Shown here in pieces: positions 1-9,462 of a stretch of 64,000 bases of DNA. The notes under the pieces are model-generated. The model searched no databases, was not told where the DNA came from, and saw only the letters and a list, made by a program, of their open reading frames with translations. The position numbers and the translations under genes were made by a program. This DNA comes from Prolixibacteraceae bacterium UBA1413 (GTDB lineage: Bacteria > Bacteroidota > Bacteroidia > Bacteroidales > Prolixibacteraceae): assembly GCA_002304925.1 (NCBI GenBank), contig DBPT01000020.1:91199-155198 (forward strand). Reading direction: 5' to 3'. Numbering within the stretch: position 1 is the first letter of the stretch; every line of letters starts with the position of its first letter.

Positions 1-425
1 ACTTTTTTATCAATGCCGCTGCGGCTGTCGCAGCGCTTATCTTTGACGAAAATGGAAGACTCCTGGTGACCCGGAGGGGGATCGAACCCGACAAGGGAAA
101 AACCGACCTGCCCGGCGGATTCATCGATCCCGGGGAGACTGCCGAAGAGGCACTCTGTCGTGAATTGAAAGAGGAATTGGGGGTGGACGTCAAAGAGATG
201 CATTACCTTGCCTCTGCGGCAAATAATTACCTGTTTTCAGGATTGTCAGTCTTTACCACTGACCTGGCTTTTAGGGTGGTACCCATATCCCTGGAGGGAA
301 TGTCGCCATCAGATGACATCAGCAGCTACGAATGGGTGAATCCTGCCGAAGTGGACCCCGAAGAGATCCCGGCCCCATCGATACGCCATTTCATCAAAGA
401 GATTGCTGTGCATGAAAGAGAGTGA
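1..425 (+). CDS. Nudix hydrolase, 5' end outside window
   Basis: The reading frame is open from base 3, so the gene starts before the window; the GTG at 66 lies inside the fold and is not the start. The Nudix box is complete: GGFIDPGETAEEALC followed by RELKEELG, matching Gx5Ex7REUxEExGU, whose glutamates bind the catalytic divalent metal. Family members cleave nucleoside diphosphates linked to another group, such as oxidised nucleotides, ADP-ribose or NADH; the substrate cannot be read here. The upstream FFINAAAAVAALIFDENGRLL resembles the first strand of NADH-pyrophosphatase or ADP-ribose type domains, though this is only an impression. The 3' end overlaps the next gene by 14 bp, which suggests translational coupling. 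Confidence 0.88.
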   Translation, partial: FFINAAAAVAALIFDENGRLLVTRRGIEPDKGKTDLPGGFIDPGETAEEALCRELKEELGVDVKEMHYLASAANNYLFSGLSVFTTDLAFRVVPISLEGMSPSDDISSYEWVNPAEVDPEEIPAPSIRHFIKEIAVHERE

Positions 426-2193
426 AAACAGCATCTTGTCGTCTGTCAGGGACCTGCTTGATGAAGATCGGCTCGACGCACTTTACATTTCGGGCACCGA
501 TCCCCACCGGAGCGAATACCTCTGCCCGCACTGGCAGGTACGCCGCTTTGTCTCCCGCTTCAGCGGTTCCTACGGCGAGGTGGTCATTACCCGCGACGAT
601 GCCCTCTTGTGGACCGACACACGCTATTTCCTTCAGGCTGAAGGAGAACTGAAAGGGTCGGGATTCCGGCTTATGAAACTCAGGGTTCCTGATGCCGTAA
701 CTCCTGACCGGTGGCTTTCACGGAATCTGCCCCAACAAGCAAGGGTAGGGGTGGATTTGTTTTCCCTGCCCCTCGATACTTACCGCACCCTCTCTGAATC
801 GCTGAAAAATTTAAAAGCCTCCCTCGTCCCTTCCTCCCGGATCATCCCCGAAGTGTGGAAAGAGAGGCCTCCCTTGCCCGCAAATCCCATCTTTGAGGTC
901 AGCAGGAAGGTGGCGGGAGCAAGCCGGTTGGAGAAAGCATCCCGGATAAGGGAGTTCCTCGACGGACTAAAAGCTGACTTTACGGTGATCTCCGTGTTGG
1001 ATGACCTGGCATGGAGCTTCAACCTGCGTGGCAGCGATGTGCCTTACAATCCTGTTTTCCTGGGATATGCCGTCATCGGAAAGGCTTGCAGCTATCTTTT
1101 TGTCCAACCTGGGACACTGCCCAGGTCATTAACAACCAAAATGGAGCGGGAAGGGATCACTATCTCAGAATATTCCCGGTTTTATGACTTTCTGGGTACC
1201 TTTGAAGGACAAACGGCTTACCTGGATCCTTCCGTGGTCAACAGTGCGATAAGCTTGGAAATCAGCAGGAAATGCACTGTTTTGGAAGGGACTTCCATTC
1301 CTGCTCTTTTTAAATCGAGGAAGAACGACACCGAATTGGAAGGTATCAGACAAGCCATGTGCAGTGACGGAGTCGCCATGGTTCGGTTCCTGTGGTGGAT
1401 GAAACATGAAGCCTGGAAATCTGAACTCACGGAATTTACAGTTTCACGGCAGCTGAAACAACTCCGGGCAATGCAAGCCGGTTTCAGGGGGGAGAGTTTC
1501 CCCTCCATAGTAGGATACAAAGCACATGGGGCCATTGTGCACCTGATGGCAGAAGCAAATCAGGCCTTGCCCCTGGAACGGGAGGGGGTTCTCCTGGTGG
1601 ATTCCGGGGGACAGTACCTTACGGGCACCACTGACATCACGCGCACCATCGCCCTTGGACCGGTTACGGAAAGCCAAAAACGGGATTTTACCCTGGTACT
1701 TAAAGGCGTCATTGCGCTTTCGACGGTCCACTTTCCTTACGGCACCCGGGGGATCCACCTGGACATCCTTGCCCGGCAGGCCCTCTGGCAACATGGGCTC
1801 AATTACGGTCATGGCACGGGCCACGGAGTCGGACACTTCCTGAATGTTCACGAAGGCCCCGCAGCCATAAGGCAGGAATGGAATCCCCATATCCTCGAAC
1901 CCGGCATGGTCTTGTCCAATGAGCCCGGCATTTACAGAACCGGAAAATATGGGATCCGCACCGAAAATATGATGGTCTGCCTGGAAAAAGAGACCACAGA
2001 ATTCGGACGTTTCCTGGGTTTCGAGACACTGACCCTCTGCCCGGTCGACCTTGACCTGGTAATTCCTGACATGCTTACCCCCGGCGAAAGATCATGGCTG
2101 AACAGCTATCATGCGAGTGTCAGGGAAAAACTGACTCCTTTGCTGCCCCCATATCTTGCCGCATTCCTCGGGGAACTGACCGCCGAAATCTGA
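412..2193 (+). CDS. pepP: Xaa-Pro aminopeptidase (aminopeptidase P, M24B)
   Basis: A 593-residue cytoplasmic metallopeptidase that removes an N-terminal residue preceding proline. Two creatinase-like N-terminal domains are followed by a pita-bread catalytic domain. The five metal ligands of family M24 can be placed: D in LVDSGG, D in TTDITRT, H in GVGHFLNVHEGP, E in LSNEPGIY and E in RTENMM. The length fits the long, three-domain aminopeptidase P class rather than the ~440-aa E. coli form. I chose the ATG at 412; a TTG at 403 is in frame but less likely. The gene overlaps the end of the Nudix gene, so the two probably share a transcript. Confidence 0.93.
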   Translation: MKESENSILSSVRDLLDEDRLDALYISGTDPHRSEYLCPHWQVRRFVSRFSGSYGEVVITRDDALLWTDTRYFLQAEGELKGSGFRLMKLRVPDAVTPDRWLSRNLPQQARVGVDLFSLPLDTYRTLSESLKNLKASLVPSSRIIPEVWKERPPLPANPIFEVSRKVAGASRLEKASRIREFLDGLKADFTVISVLDDLAWSFNLRGSDVPYNPVFLGYAVIGKACSYLFVQPGTLPRSLTTKMEREGITISEYSRFYDFLGTFEGQTAYLDPSVVNSAISLEISRKCTVLEGTSIPALFKSRKNDTELEGIRQAMCSDGVAMVRFLWWMKHEAWKSELTEFTVSRQLKQLRAMQAGFRGESFPSIVGYKAHGAIVHLMAEANQALPLEREGVLLVDSGGQYLTGTTDITRTIALGPVTESQKRDFTLVLKGVIALSTVHFPYGTRGIHLDILARQALWQHGLNYGHGTGHGVGHFLNVHEGPAAIRQEWNPHILEPGMVLSNEPGIYRTGKYGIRTENMMVCLEKETTEFGRFLGFETLTLCPVDLDLVIPDMLTPGERSWLNSYHASVREKLTPLLPPYLAAFLGELTAEI

Positions 2194-2252
2194 ACCACAT
2201 GCTGGCGCAGCCTTGCCAGAACTTCAGCATATGTTCAACTAACAGGGTGAAG

Positions 2253-2906
2253 ATGAATAGAAAAGCGTTGTTTGAAAAAGTGATTGCCTTTTTTAAGGAA
2301 AACATGCCGGTGGCCGAAACCGAACTTCATTATACAAATCCTTTTCATCTGCTGGTTGCAGTCATTTTGTCGGCGCAGTGTACCGACAAACGGGTGAATC
2401 AGATCACACCGGGGTTACTGGAAAGGTATCCCGATCCGCAGAAGATGGCCGGGGCCACTCCGGAGGATCTGCTGCCCTATATCGGCAGTTGTTCTTATCC
2501 GAACAACAAAGCGCGCCATCTGGTTGGCATGTCACAGAAACTGCTGGAGTTGTTTGACGGGGAGGTTCCTTCCGGCGTTGAGGATTTGCAAAAATTACCG
2601 GGTGTAGGAAGAAAAACCGCCAATGTGATTGCTTCCGTGGTTTTCCGGAAACCGGCTATGGCAGTTGATACGCACGTGTTCCGGGTAGCGGCTCGTATCG
2701 GATTGACGGTGAATTCCAAAACCCCTCTGGAAACGGAAAGGCAACTGGTGGAATACCTGCCCGAGGAGTTGATTCCGACGGCTCACCACTGGCTGATCCT
2801 GCATGGCCGCTATATTTGCAAAGCCCGGAAACCTGCCTGTGAGCAATGTGGCCTCACCGGGGTGTGCGCCTGGTACAGGAAGTCAACCCAGAATCAGCAG
2901 GCTTAA
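2253..2906 (+). CDS. nth: Endonuclease III
   Basis: A 217-residue base-excision repair DNA glycosylase/AP lyase acting on oxidised pyrimidines. It has the helix-hairpin-helix LPGVGRKTANVI, whose Lys is the Schiff-base nucleophile, and the conserved catalytic Asp in VDTHVFRVA. The C-terminus carries the [4Fe-4S] ligands in Cx6Cx2Cx5C spacing (CKARKPACEQCGLTGVC). The ATG at 2253 gives the usual family length; the frame stays open upstream to 2094, but that extension has no family resemblance and overlaps pepP. The 3' end overlaps the convergent ZIP transporter gene by 24 bp. Confidence 0.95.
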   Translation: MNRKALFEKVIAFFKENMPVAETELHYTNPFHLLVAVILSAQCTDKRVNQITPGLLERYPDPQKMAGATPEDLLPYIGSCSYPNNKARHLVGMSQKLLELFDGEVPSGVEDLQKLPGVGRKTANVIASVVFRKPAMAVDTHVFRVAARIGLTVNSKTPLETERQLVEYLPEELIPTAHHWLILHGRYICKARKPACEQCGLTGVCAWYRKSTQNQQA

Positions 2907-3707
2907 GGCCATCACCCCCATGCCTCCCGTAAGTCCGTAAATGGCAAGGTGATGTTCACCGAATTCTTCTGCCGAGGGTAAAAGTTCGTCCAGGGAGATG
3001 TACACCATGATGCCCGAGACTCCTGCCATCAGAGCGGCGAAAATAATCTCAAAACTGTCGGCCGTAAGAAACGGCAGCAACACCAGATAGGCCAGCAAAG
3101 CACCCACAAATTCAGAAAATCCTGACAGAAAGGAGAGGAGAAAGGCCTTTCTCCGGTTTCCAGTGGCATAAAAAATCGGCACCGAAACGGCAATCCCTTC
3201 GGGAATGTTATGAATGGAAATGGCGATGGCAATGGCAATCCCCAGGGTGGGATCCTTCAAGGCAGACATAAAGGTAGCAATGCCTTCCGGAAAATTATGA
3301 ATCCCTACCGCCAGCGCAGTCATCATCCCCATCTTATACAACTTTCTGAAATTCTTGGCCTGGTTTTCATTTTCCATCGATTCCACCGATCGCATTTCGT
3401 GAGGATTCTCGGCCGTCGGAATGAACTTGTCGATCAGTCCGATCAGCAACATGCCCCCGAAAAAGGCAAAAAGGGTATAGAGGGTGCCGTTGAAAGTCCC
3501 ATAGCGGTCAATAAAGCTGCTTCTGGCATCAGGAAAAATTTCGATGAATGAGATGTAAATCATAACACCGGCAGAGAAACCCAATGCCAGAGACAATAAT
3601 TTCGTATTAGTCCTTTTGGCCATACAAGCGATGGCGCTCCCGATTCCGGTGCTTAATCCTGCGATCAGGGTCAGTACGAAGGCACACCACAGATTTTCAG
3701 CTTCCAT
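2883..3707 (-). CDS. zupT: ZIP family divalent metal transporter (ZupT-like)
   Basis: A 274-residue inner-membrane protein with about eight hydrophobic segments. The two ZIP signature helices are present: HNFPEGIATFMSAL and IHNIPEGIAVSVPI, whose His and Glu residues form the metal site. ZupT-type proteins import zinc and other divalent cations. The loop between the early helices is charged (around HEMRSVESMENENQ), as is common for the ZIP variable region. The gene is convergent with nth and overlaps its 3' end. Upstream on this strand I find no clear promoter, and no metal-regulator box that I can name. Confidence 0.9.
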   Translation of the reverse strand: MEAENLWCAFVLTLIAGLSTGIGSAIACMAKRTNTKLLSLALGFSAGVMIYISFIEIFPDARSSFIDRYGTFNGTLYTLFAFFGGMLLIGLIDKFIPTAENPHEMRSVESMENENQAKNFRKLYKMGMMTALAVGIHNFPEGIATFMSALKDPTLGIAIAIAISIHNIPEGIAVSVPIFYATGNRRKAFLLSFLSGFSEFVGALLAYLVLLPFLTADSFEIIFAALMAGVSGIMVYISLDELLPSAEEFGEHHLAIYGLTGGMGVMALSLLILG

Positions 3708-3880
3708 GTGTTCGTTTAAAAGATTTGGTACCCGGCCGTAAAATTAAAAGTAGTATTTTTTCCAAGGGTATTTGTGTTGAAAAATCAAGCTAAATCGGTG
3801 AAACAGAGTTTATTATTTAAAGTTTGTTTCCAAATATACAAAATTGGGTCTTTGTCGTCGCAAAATTGGAACAAACTTTG

Positions 3881-3888
3881 TACATTTG
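3881..3888 (+). promoter_or_regulatory. Bacteroidota -7 element before ferredoxin gene
   Basis: TACATTTG is an exact match to the Bacteroidota -7 consensus TAnnTTTG, 38 bp upstream of the ferredoxin ATG. No convincing -33 TTG lies at the usual distance. Confidence 0.5.
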
Positions 3889-3925
3889 CCGTCAATGTAC
3901 ATTTTTTTTAACAAAAACTTGAGCT

Positions 3926-4096
3926 ATGGCTTACAAAATTTCAGATGAATGCATTGCATGTGGAACCTGCATTGATGAATGTCCGGTAGACGCAATTACC
4001 GAAGGTGATATCTATTTGATTGATCCCGACCTTTGTACCGATTGTGGTTCCTGTGCTGCAGTATGCCCGGTTGAAGCTATTGCACCAGCTGATTGA
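3926..4096 (+). CDS. 2x[4Fe-4S] bacterial-type ferredoxin, 56 aa
   Basis: A 56-residue electron carrier beginning MAYKISDECIACGTCIDECP. It has two classic CxxCxxCxxxCP motifs, CIACGTCIDECP and CTDCGSCAAVCP, each binding one [4Fe-4S] cluster. This is the standard clostridial-type ferredoxin of anaerobes, serving enzymes such as pyruvate:ferredoxin oxidoreductase and hydrogenases. It stands alone between a -7 promoter element at 3881 and a hairpin terminator at 4118, so it is probably a monocistronic, well expressed gene. Its presence supports an anaerobic lifestyle. Confidence 0.95.
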   Translation: MAYKISDECIACGTCIDECPVDAITEGDIYLIDPDLCTDCGSCAAVCPVEAIAPAD

Positions 4097-4117
4097 TAGC
4101 GGAGATCATAAAAATGT

Positions 4118-4149
4118 AGCCTGTTGCCGAATGCAGCAGGCTTTTTTTA
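4118..4149 (+). terminator. Intrinsic terminator after ferredoxin gene
   Basis: A ten-base-pair stem (AGCCTGTTGC pairing with GCAGCAGGCT, one G-U pair) with a CGAAT loop is followed directly by seven T. It lies 21 bp after the ferredoxin stop codon. Confidence 0.85.
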
Positions 4150-4180
4150 TTTAAAATTTTCATAGCCACTTCACATTGAC

Positions 4181-4188
4181 TACATTTG
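4181..4188 (+). promoter_or_regulatory. Bacteroidota -7 element before secA
   Basis: TACATTTG, an exact TAnnTTTG match, lies 35 bp upstream of the secA ATG and just after the ferredoxin terminator. No clear -33 element is visible. Confidence 0.5.
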
Positions 4189-4223
4189 CACTATAATCAT
4201 TTCAGAAAAGGGGAAAAGAATCT

Positions 4224-7200
4224 ATGGCATTCATAACAAAGATCCTTGGGAAGATTCTCGGGAATAAATCAGAAAGGGATATTACTGAAATCGGACCTGT
4301 CGTTGAGCAGGTCAAAAAGGAATATGAGCGGATTGTAACGCTCACCAATGATCAGCTCAGGGAGGAGACTTTCAGGTTAAAGGCTTTGGTGAGGGAAAGA
4401 ATCCGGGAAGAGGAGGAGGAGATTGCGGCACTGAAGGAGAAGGCTGACGAAGTGGAGATTCAGGACAGTGAGAAGCTCTACGAAAGGATTGACAAACTGG
4501 AGGAGGTGATCACCCAGAAGATTGAAGATACCTTGAATGAGATACTTCCCGTCGCATTTGCGATTGTCAAGGAGACTGCCAGCCGGTTTTTCAATTCTTC
4601 GGAGGTGGTGGTCACTGCGCTGGATTATGACCGTGATCTGGCTGCTACGCGAAACAGCATTGTTATCGACGGTGATAAAGCCATTTGGTACAATAAGTGG
4701 ATGGCGGGAGGAAATGAGATCATTTGGGACATGGTTCATTACGATGTTCAGCTGATCGGAGGGGTGGTCCTCCACCAGGGGAAAATCGCGGAAATGGCCA
4801 CGGGAGAAGGGAAAACCCTGGTAGCGACGCTTCCCGTGTTTCTGAATGCCCTTGCAGGAAGGGGGGTTCACATTGTGACCGTCAACGATTATCTGTCGAA
4901 ACGCGACTCGGAATGGATGGGGCCGATATTTGAGTTTCACGGTCTTTCGGTGGACTGTATTGACAAGCATCAGCCCAATTCCGAAGCCAGGCGAAAGGCA
5001 TACAATGCCGACATCACCTACGGTACCAACAACGAATTCGGATTCGACTACCTGCGCGATAACATGGCCATCAATCCTCAGGACCTGGTCCAGCGGAAAC
5101 ACCATTACGCCATTGTTGACGAGGTCGATTCCGTTTTGATCGACGATGCCCGTACGCCCCTGATTATCTCCGGTCCGGTTCCAAAAGGGGAAAACCAGCA
5201 GTTTGAGGAACTGAAACCCTATGTGGAGAAATTGTTTAAAGCGCAGCGCGATCTTTTTAACTCCATTTTCGCGGAAGCCAAACGGCTGCTCTCCAAAGAG
5301 GATGCCTCGGACGAGGAGAGAAAGGAGGGGAATCTGTTGCTTCTAAGGTCCCACAAGGGATTGCCCAAGAACAAGTCGCTCATCAAGTTTCTGAGTGAGG
5401 AAGGGGTCAAGCAAAGTCTGCTGAGAACTGAAAACTTCTATATGCAGGACAACAGCAAAAATATGCATATTGTGACCGATCCGCTCTTCTTCATCATCGA
5501 TGAGAAGCAGAATTCGGTGGAGCTGACCGATAAGGGAATTGACCTGATTTCGGCTGGTTTTGAGGATCCCTCGTTTTTCATACTTCCCGATATGGGAGCC
5601 GAGATTGCGGAGCTTCAGAATGCCAAGCTGACGCCTGAAGAACTGGTGGAGAAGAAAGATACTCTTTTGCAGAATTATGCGGTGAAATCGGAGCGGGTTC
5701 ATACCATCAACCAATTGGTCAAAGCCTATACTATGTTTGAGAAGGATGTGGAATATGTGGTGATGGACAATAAGGTAAAGATTGTTGATGAGCAGACGGG
5801 CCGTATTCTGGAGGGGCGCAGGTATTCTGACGGTTTGCACCAGGCCATAGAAGCCAAGGAGCATGTGAAGGTGGAAGCGGCCACGCAAACCTTTGCCACT
5901 ATCACGCTTCAGAACTACTTCAGGATGTATCACAAGCTGGCAGGGATGACGGGAACTGCTGAAACCGAAGCAGGAGAGTTGTGGGACATTTATAAGCTGG
6001 AGGTGGTAGTGATCCCAACCAACAAACCGGTGGTGCGCAAGGATGATGAGGACCTGGTCTATAAAACCAAGCGCGAGAAATACAATGCGGTGATCCAAGA
6101 GATCATGAATCTTTTTAAAGCCGGACGGCCGGTGCTTGTAGGGACGACATCGGTGGAGATCAGCGAATTGCTGAGCAGGATGCTTAAAATCAAGGGGATC
6201 CACCACAATGTCCTCAATGCGAAGCTGCATGCCCGGGAAGCGGAAATCGTGGCAGAAGCCGGCCGCACGGGGATGGTCACCATCGCTACCAACATGGCGG
6301 GCCGCGGTACTGACATCAAGCTCACCCCTGAAGTGAAAAATGCAGGTGGCCTGGCGATCATCGGCACCGAAAGGCACGAGTCGCGGCGCGTGGACCGCCA
6401 GTTGCGGGGACGTTCAGGCCGGCAGGGGGACCCGGGATCATCCCAGTTCTTCGTCTCCCTGGAAGATGACCTGATGCGCCTCTTCGGATCGGACAGGATT
6501 TCAGGAATCATGGATAAACTGGGACTGAAAGAGGGCGAGGTGATCCAGCACTCCATGATTTCAAAATCGATCGAACGCGCTCAAAAGAAAGTGGAAGAGA
6601 ACAATTTCGGAATCCGCAAGCGTCTGCTGGAATATGACGATGTCATGAATTCACAGCGCGAAGTGGTTTACAAAAAACGACGGCATGCGCTCTACGGAGA
6701 ACGGCTCGATGTCGATATCTTGAATATGATGTACGACTCGGTGGAAAACCTGGTGAACGATTATTACGGAAGTGACGATTTCGAGGATTTTAACCTCGAA
6801 CTGATGCGCCTCCTCTCCATCGAATCACCGGTTAATGAGGAAGAATTTAAACAGCTGGGAGTCAATGAGGTCACCGAACGGATTTACCAGGTGATGATCG
6901 ACAGCTATAACCGGAAGGTGCAAAACATCGCCAAACAAGCTTTCCCTGTCATCAAGGAGGTGTATGAGAAGAAATCACATATCTACCAGAATATTGTCGT
7001 CCCGATCACCGATGGCCGCAGGTTGTTCCAGATCATCTGCAACCTGGAAAAAGCATACCAGAACAAAGGCAGGGAACTGGTGAAGTCCTACCAGAAGCAA
7101 ATCATCCTGAATACCTTTGATGAAGCCTGGAAGGAACAGCTCCGTGAAATGGACGATCTGAAACAGTCGGTGCAAAATGCCAGCTATGAGCAGAAGGATC

Positions 7201-7544
7201 CGTTGCTGATTTATAAGTTCGAATCTTTTAACCTCTTTAAGGTGATGGTCAACAAGGTGAATAAGGATATCGTTTCCACGCTGATGAAAGGTCATATCCC
7301 CATTCAGAGTCCTGACCAGGTGAGGGAAGCCTCAGCCGCCAAAAGGACCGATATGAGCCGTTACCGTACCCAGAAGAGCGAACTTTCCTCTTCGTCGAAC
7401 CCCATGGAAGGTGCCCAGGCACAAACCCAGGAAAGAGCGCGCCCTGAGCCTGTCAGGGTGGAAAAAAAAGTGGGCAGGAATGATCCCTGTCCCTGTGGAA
7501 GCGGTAAGAAATTCAAACACTGTCACGGACAGCTGCAATTATAA
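4224..7544 (+). CDS. secA: Preprotein translocase subunit SecA
   Basis: The 1106-residue ATPase motor of the Sec pathway, which pushes preproteins through SecYEG. Visible motifs include Walker A MATGEGKTL near residue 192, the DEVDS box (VDEVDSVLIDDARTPLIISGP region), motif VI-like DRQLRGRSGRQGDPG, and a C-terminal SEC-C zinc motif CPCGSGKKFKHCHG. It is about 200 residues longer than E. coli SecA. The extra length includes an insertion between the DEVD region and the preprotein crosslinking domain and an N-terminal coiled-coil insertion, as is typical for Bacteroidota. It sits 63 bp upstream of lgt, a pairing that makes sense because exported prolipoproteins are Lgt substrates. Confidence 0.97.
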   Translation: MAFITKILGKILGNKSERDITEIGPVVEQVKKEYERIVTLTNDQLREETFRLKALVRERIREEEEEIAALKEKADEVEIQDSEKLYERIDKLEEVITQKIEDTLNEILPVAFAIVKETASRFFNSSEVVVTALDYDRDLAATRNSIVIDGDKAIWYNKWMAGGNEIIWDMVHYDVQLIGGVVLHQGKIAEMATGEGKTLVATLPVFLNALAGRGVHIVTVNDYLSKRDSEWMGPIFEFHGLSVDCIDKHQPNSEARRKAYNADITYGTNNEFGFDYLRDNMAINPQDLVQRKHHYAIVDEVDSVLIDDARTPLIISGPVPKGENQQFEELKPYVEKLFKAQRDLFNSIFAEAKRLLSKEDASDEERKEGNLLLLRSHKGLPKNKSLIKFLSEEGVKQSLLRTENFYMQDNSKNMHIVTDPLFFIIDEKQNSVELTDKGIDLISAGFEDPSFFILPDMGAEIAELQNAKLTPEELVEKKDTLLQNYAVKSERVHTINQLVKAYTMFEKDVEYVVMDNKVKIVDEQTGRILEGRRYSDGLHQAIEAKEHVKVEAATQTFATITLQNYFRMYHKLAGMTGTAETEAGELWDIYKLEVVVIPTNKPVVRKDDEDLVYKTKREKYNAVIQEIMNLFKAGRPVLVGTTSVEISELLSRMLKIKGIHHNVLNAKLHAREAEIVAEAGRTGMVTIATNMAGRGTDIKLTPEVKNAGGLAIIGTERHESRRVDRQLRGRSGRQGDPGSSQFFVSLEDDLMRLFGSDRISGIMDKLGLKEGEVIQHSMISKSIERAQKKVEENNFGIRKRLLEYDDVMNSQREVVYKKRRHALYGERLDVDILNMMYDSVENLVNDYYGSDDFEDFNLELMRLLSIESPVNEEEFKQLGVNEVTERIYQVMIDSYNRKVQNIAKQAFPVIKEVYEKKSHIYQNIVVPITDGRRLFQIICNLEKAYQNKGRELVKSYQKQIILNTFDEAWKEQLREMDDLKQSVQNASYEQKDPLLIYKFESFNLFKVMVNKVNKDIVSTLMKGHIPIQSPDQVREASAAKRTDMSRYRTQKSELSSSSNPMEGAQAQTQERARPEPVRVEKKVGRNDPCPCGSGKKFKHCHGQLQL

Positions 7545-7607
7545 CCCTGTCCGCATGGGTATGTAAGGGCAATTTATTCTAACAGTCAACCTTTTAAATA
7601 ATTCAAT

Positions 7608-8423
7608 ATGGTTTCCTTCCTGAATTTCATCCACTGGAATCCCGATCCCGAAATCTTCCGGATCGGTTTTCTGTCAGTTCGGTGGTACGGACTTCTTTTT
7701 GCCTCCGGTTTCCTGATCGGTTATTATATCGGAGAGAAGATGCTGAAATCGGAAGGGGTTTCCCAAAGCTGGATTGACAGCCTCTTTTTTTACATTATCA
7801 TCGCCACCATTGTGGGGGCGCGTCTCGGGCATGTTTTTTTCTACGGTTGGGAATATTATTCCCAGCATCCTGCCGAGATATTCAAGGTCTGGCATGGCGG
7901 ACTGGCAAGTCACGGGGGAGCCATTGGCATTCTCATCGCCCTGTACATCCATGCCAGGGTGGTCACCAAACGTACCATGCTGTGGTCCCTCGACAGAATC
8001 GTGGTTCCGACAGCCCTGGTGGGGGCCTTCATCAGGATAGGAAACCTGATGAACTCCGAGATTTACGGGATTGAGACCTCCCTCCCGTGGGGTTTTATCT
8101 TCGAGAGGAACGGGGAAATGGTAGCCAAGCATCCTACCCAGCTCTATGAAGCTCTTTTTTACCTCCTGGCTTTTGTCGTGCTGATGGTGATTTACTGGAA
8201 GACCACGGCAAAGAACAGACCCGGATTGTTGCTGGGGCTCTTTTTTCTCCTGGTTTTTATGCCTCGTTTTTTCATTGAATTCATCAAGGAAGACCAGGAA
8301 GCCTTTGAAGCCGGAATGACCCTCAACATGGGCCAGTGGCTGAGCATTCCCTTTGTGCTGGCGGGGATTTGCCTGGTGTGGAGGGCGTTGAAAAAGCCCA
8401 CGGTGATTTTCAAAAACGGCTGA
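7608..8423 (+). CDS. lgt: Prolipoprotein diacylglyceryl transferase
   Basis: A 271-residue inner-membrane enzyme with about seven membrane segments. It transfers diacylglycerol from phosphatidylglycerol to the lipobox cysteine of prolipoproteins, the first step in lipoprotein maturation. Supporting sequence: GARLGHVFFYGWEYY with the conserved Arg/His pair, the HGGLASHGGAIG segment, and the Lgt signature around GAFIRIGNLMNSEIYG. It follows secA in the same direction and converges with the lipoprotein gene at 8431, leaving only 7 bp between the stop codons. Confidence 0.96.
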   Translation: MVSFLNFIHWNPDPEIFRIGFLSVRWYGLLFASGFLIGYYIGEKMLKSEGVSQSWIDSLFFYIIIATIVGARLGHVFFYGWEYYSQHPAEIFKVWHGGLASHGGAIGILIALYIHARVVTKRTMLWSLDRIVVPTALVGAFIRIGNLMNSEIYGIETSLPWGFIFERNGEMVAKHPTQLYEALFYLLAFVVLMVIYWKTTAKNRPGLLLGLFFLLVFMPRFFIEFIKEDQEAFEAGMTLNMGQWLSIPFVLAGICLVWRALKKPTVIFKNG

Positions 8424-8430
8424 TACCCGG

Positions 8431-9462
8431 TTAAGGTGTTGCCGGCTTTTCGCTGCGCCGGATTTCCTCCAGCCGTGCGACGAGGATCTTGCGATAACGG
8501 TTCACAATATCCATTTCTTTTCGGTTTTTGTATTCGGCGGCAAGTTCGGATGCACTGACAATCATATCGACGGCATCTTCATACCGGTCGTGAATTTCCG
8601 CATCCAGGGCAAGATTATAGCGTGCTGTGATGGCCAGTTTCCCGAACCGCCCGGCAGCATAACGCTCCCAGATCTCTCGGGCGCCATCCCACTCTTCTTT
8701 GGAAGCCAATTCAGCTGCCAGTCTGAACTCTTCGAGGGGAGGAACCATCATAATCCGGTCGGTTTGAACCCAACCTGAGGAGAACTTTTTGGCAAAACTC
8801 TCGCCGAAATATTCGGCAGCCATCTCAATGGCAGGAACCCTGGGAGGCAACTCTTCCTGTCCTGCTTCCGAACCCTGCCAGTACACCGTATCCACCATCG
8901 ACCTGGTTTCCTTGATCGCCCCTGTTTCTGCATCATAAATCGCCCAGACCCCTGTGATCTCCACCTGCCGGAAATCCTCACCCCCGGAGATATCTTCGGG
9001 GAAATGCGAGTAAAACCAGGACAGGGTTTCCAGGGCAATGATCAGTTCAGCCTGTGCCGGCTGCGCTATTTTCCTGATGAGGCGGTCCGGTATGGGGGAG
9101 AGCTTCTCCCCGGTAATCCGGGGCATCATATCCGCCGGAAAAAAAACAGGATTGCCGTTCACCCCGTTTGTCGAAAAAGACCTGGCTGCCGCCGCCAGAC
9201 AGGCGGATGCAGCAATGCTGTCGATGTCAGTTTTCCGGTTTGCCAGATCTTTGCGCAATACGTCACCTGCCCGGAAGTAGTGCTGCAACGTGTCTTCCGT
9301 ATATTTGAAATTCCGGTAAAGCCAGCCGATCCGCTTAACACCCTCCGGAAGTTTGATTTCCTCCAGTTGCATGACTTCAATTGGAACCGTCTGGTAAACG
9401 GTACAGGACGACATGAGCATGACCATCATGAGGAGTTTAAACAGGGTATCAGTCTTTTTCAT
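8431..9462 (-). CDS. Lipoprotein, DUF6340-like, paralogue 1
   Basis: A 343-residue protein with a signal sequence ending in lipobox LMSSC (Cys at residue 20), so a predicted outer-membrane or periplasmic lipoprotein. The mature N-terminus (VEVMQ, LPEGVKRIGWLYRN) and the C-terminal helical, TPR-like region (EWDGAREIWERYA, ITARYNLALDAEIHDRYEDAV) resemble the Bacteroidota DUF6340 family; the assignment is from memory of the family's look, without a search. No function is known. It overlaps the next upstream gene by 14 bp and shares its architecture, which points to tandem duplication. Confidence 0.75.
   Translation of the reverse strand: MKKTDTLFKLLMMVMLMSSCTVYQTVPIEVMQLEEIKLPEGVKRIGWLYRNFKYTEDTLQHYFRAGDVLRKDLANRKTDIDSIAASACLAAAARSFSTNGVNGNPVFFPADMMPRITGEKLSPIPDRLIRKIAQPAQAELIIALETLSWFYSHFPEDISGGEDFRQVEITGVWAIYDAETGAIKETRSMVDTVYWQGSEAGQEELPPRVPAIEMAAEYFGESFAKKFSSGWVQTDRIMMVPPLEEFRLAAELASKEEWDGAREIWERYAAGRFGKLAITARYNLALDAEIHDRYEDAVDMIVSASELAAEYKNRKEMDIVNRYRKILVARLEEIRRSEKPATP

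Noticed and set aside
5343..6377. 344-codon minus-strand frame inside secA
   Set aside because: Antisense shadow of a highly conserved gene, with no family motif.
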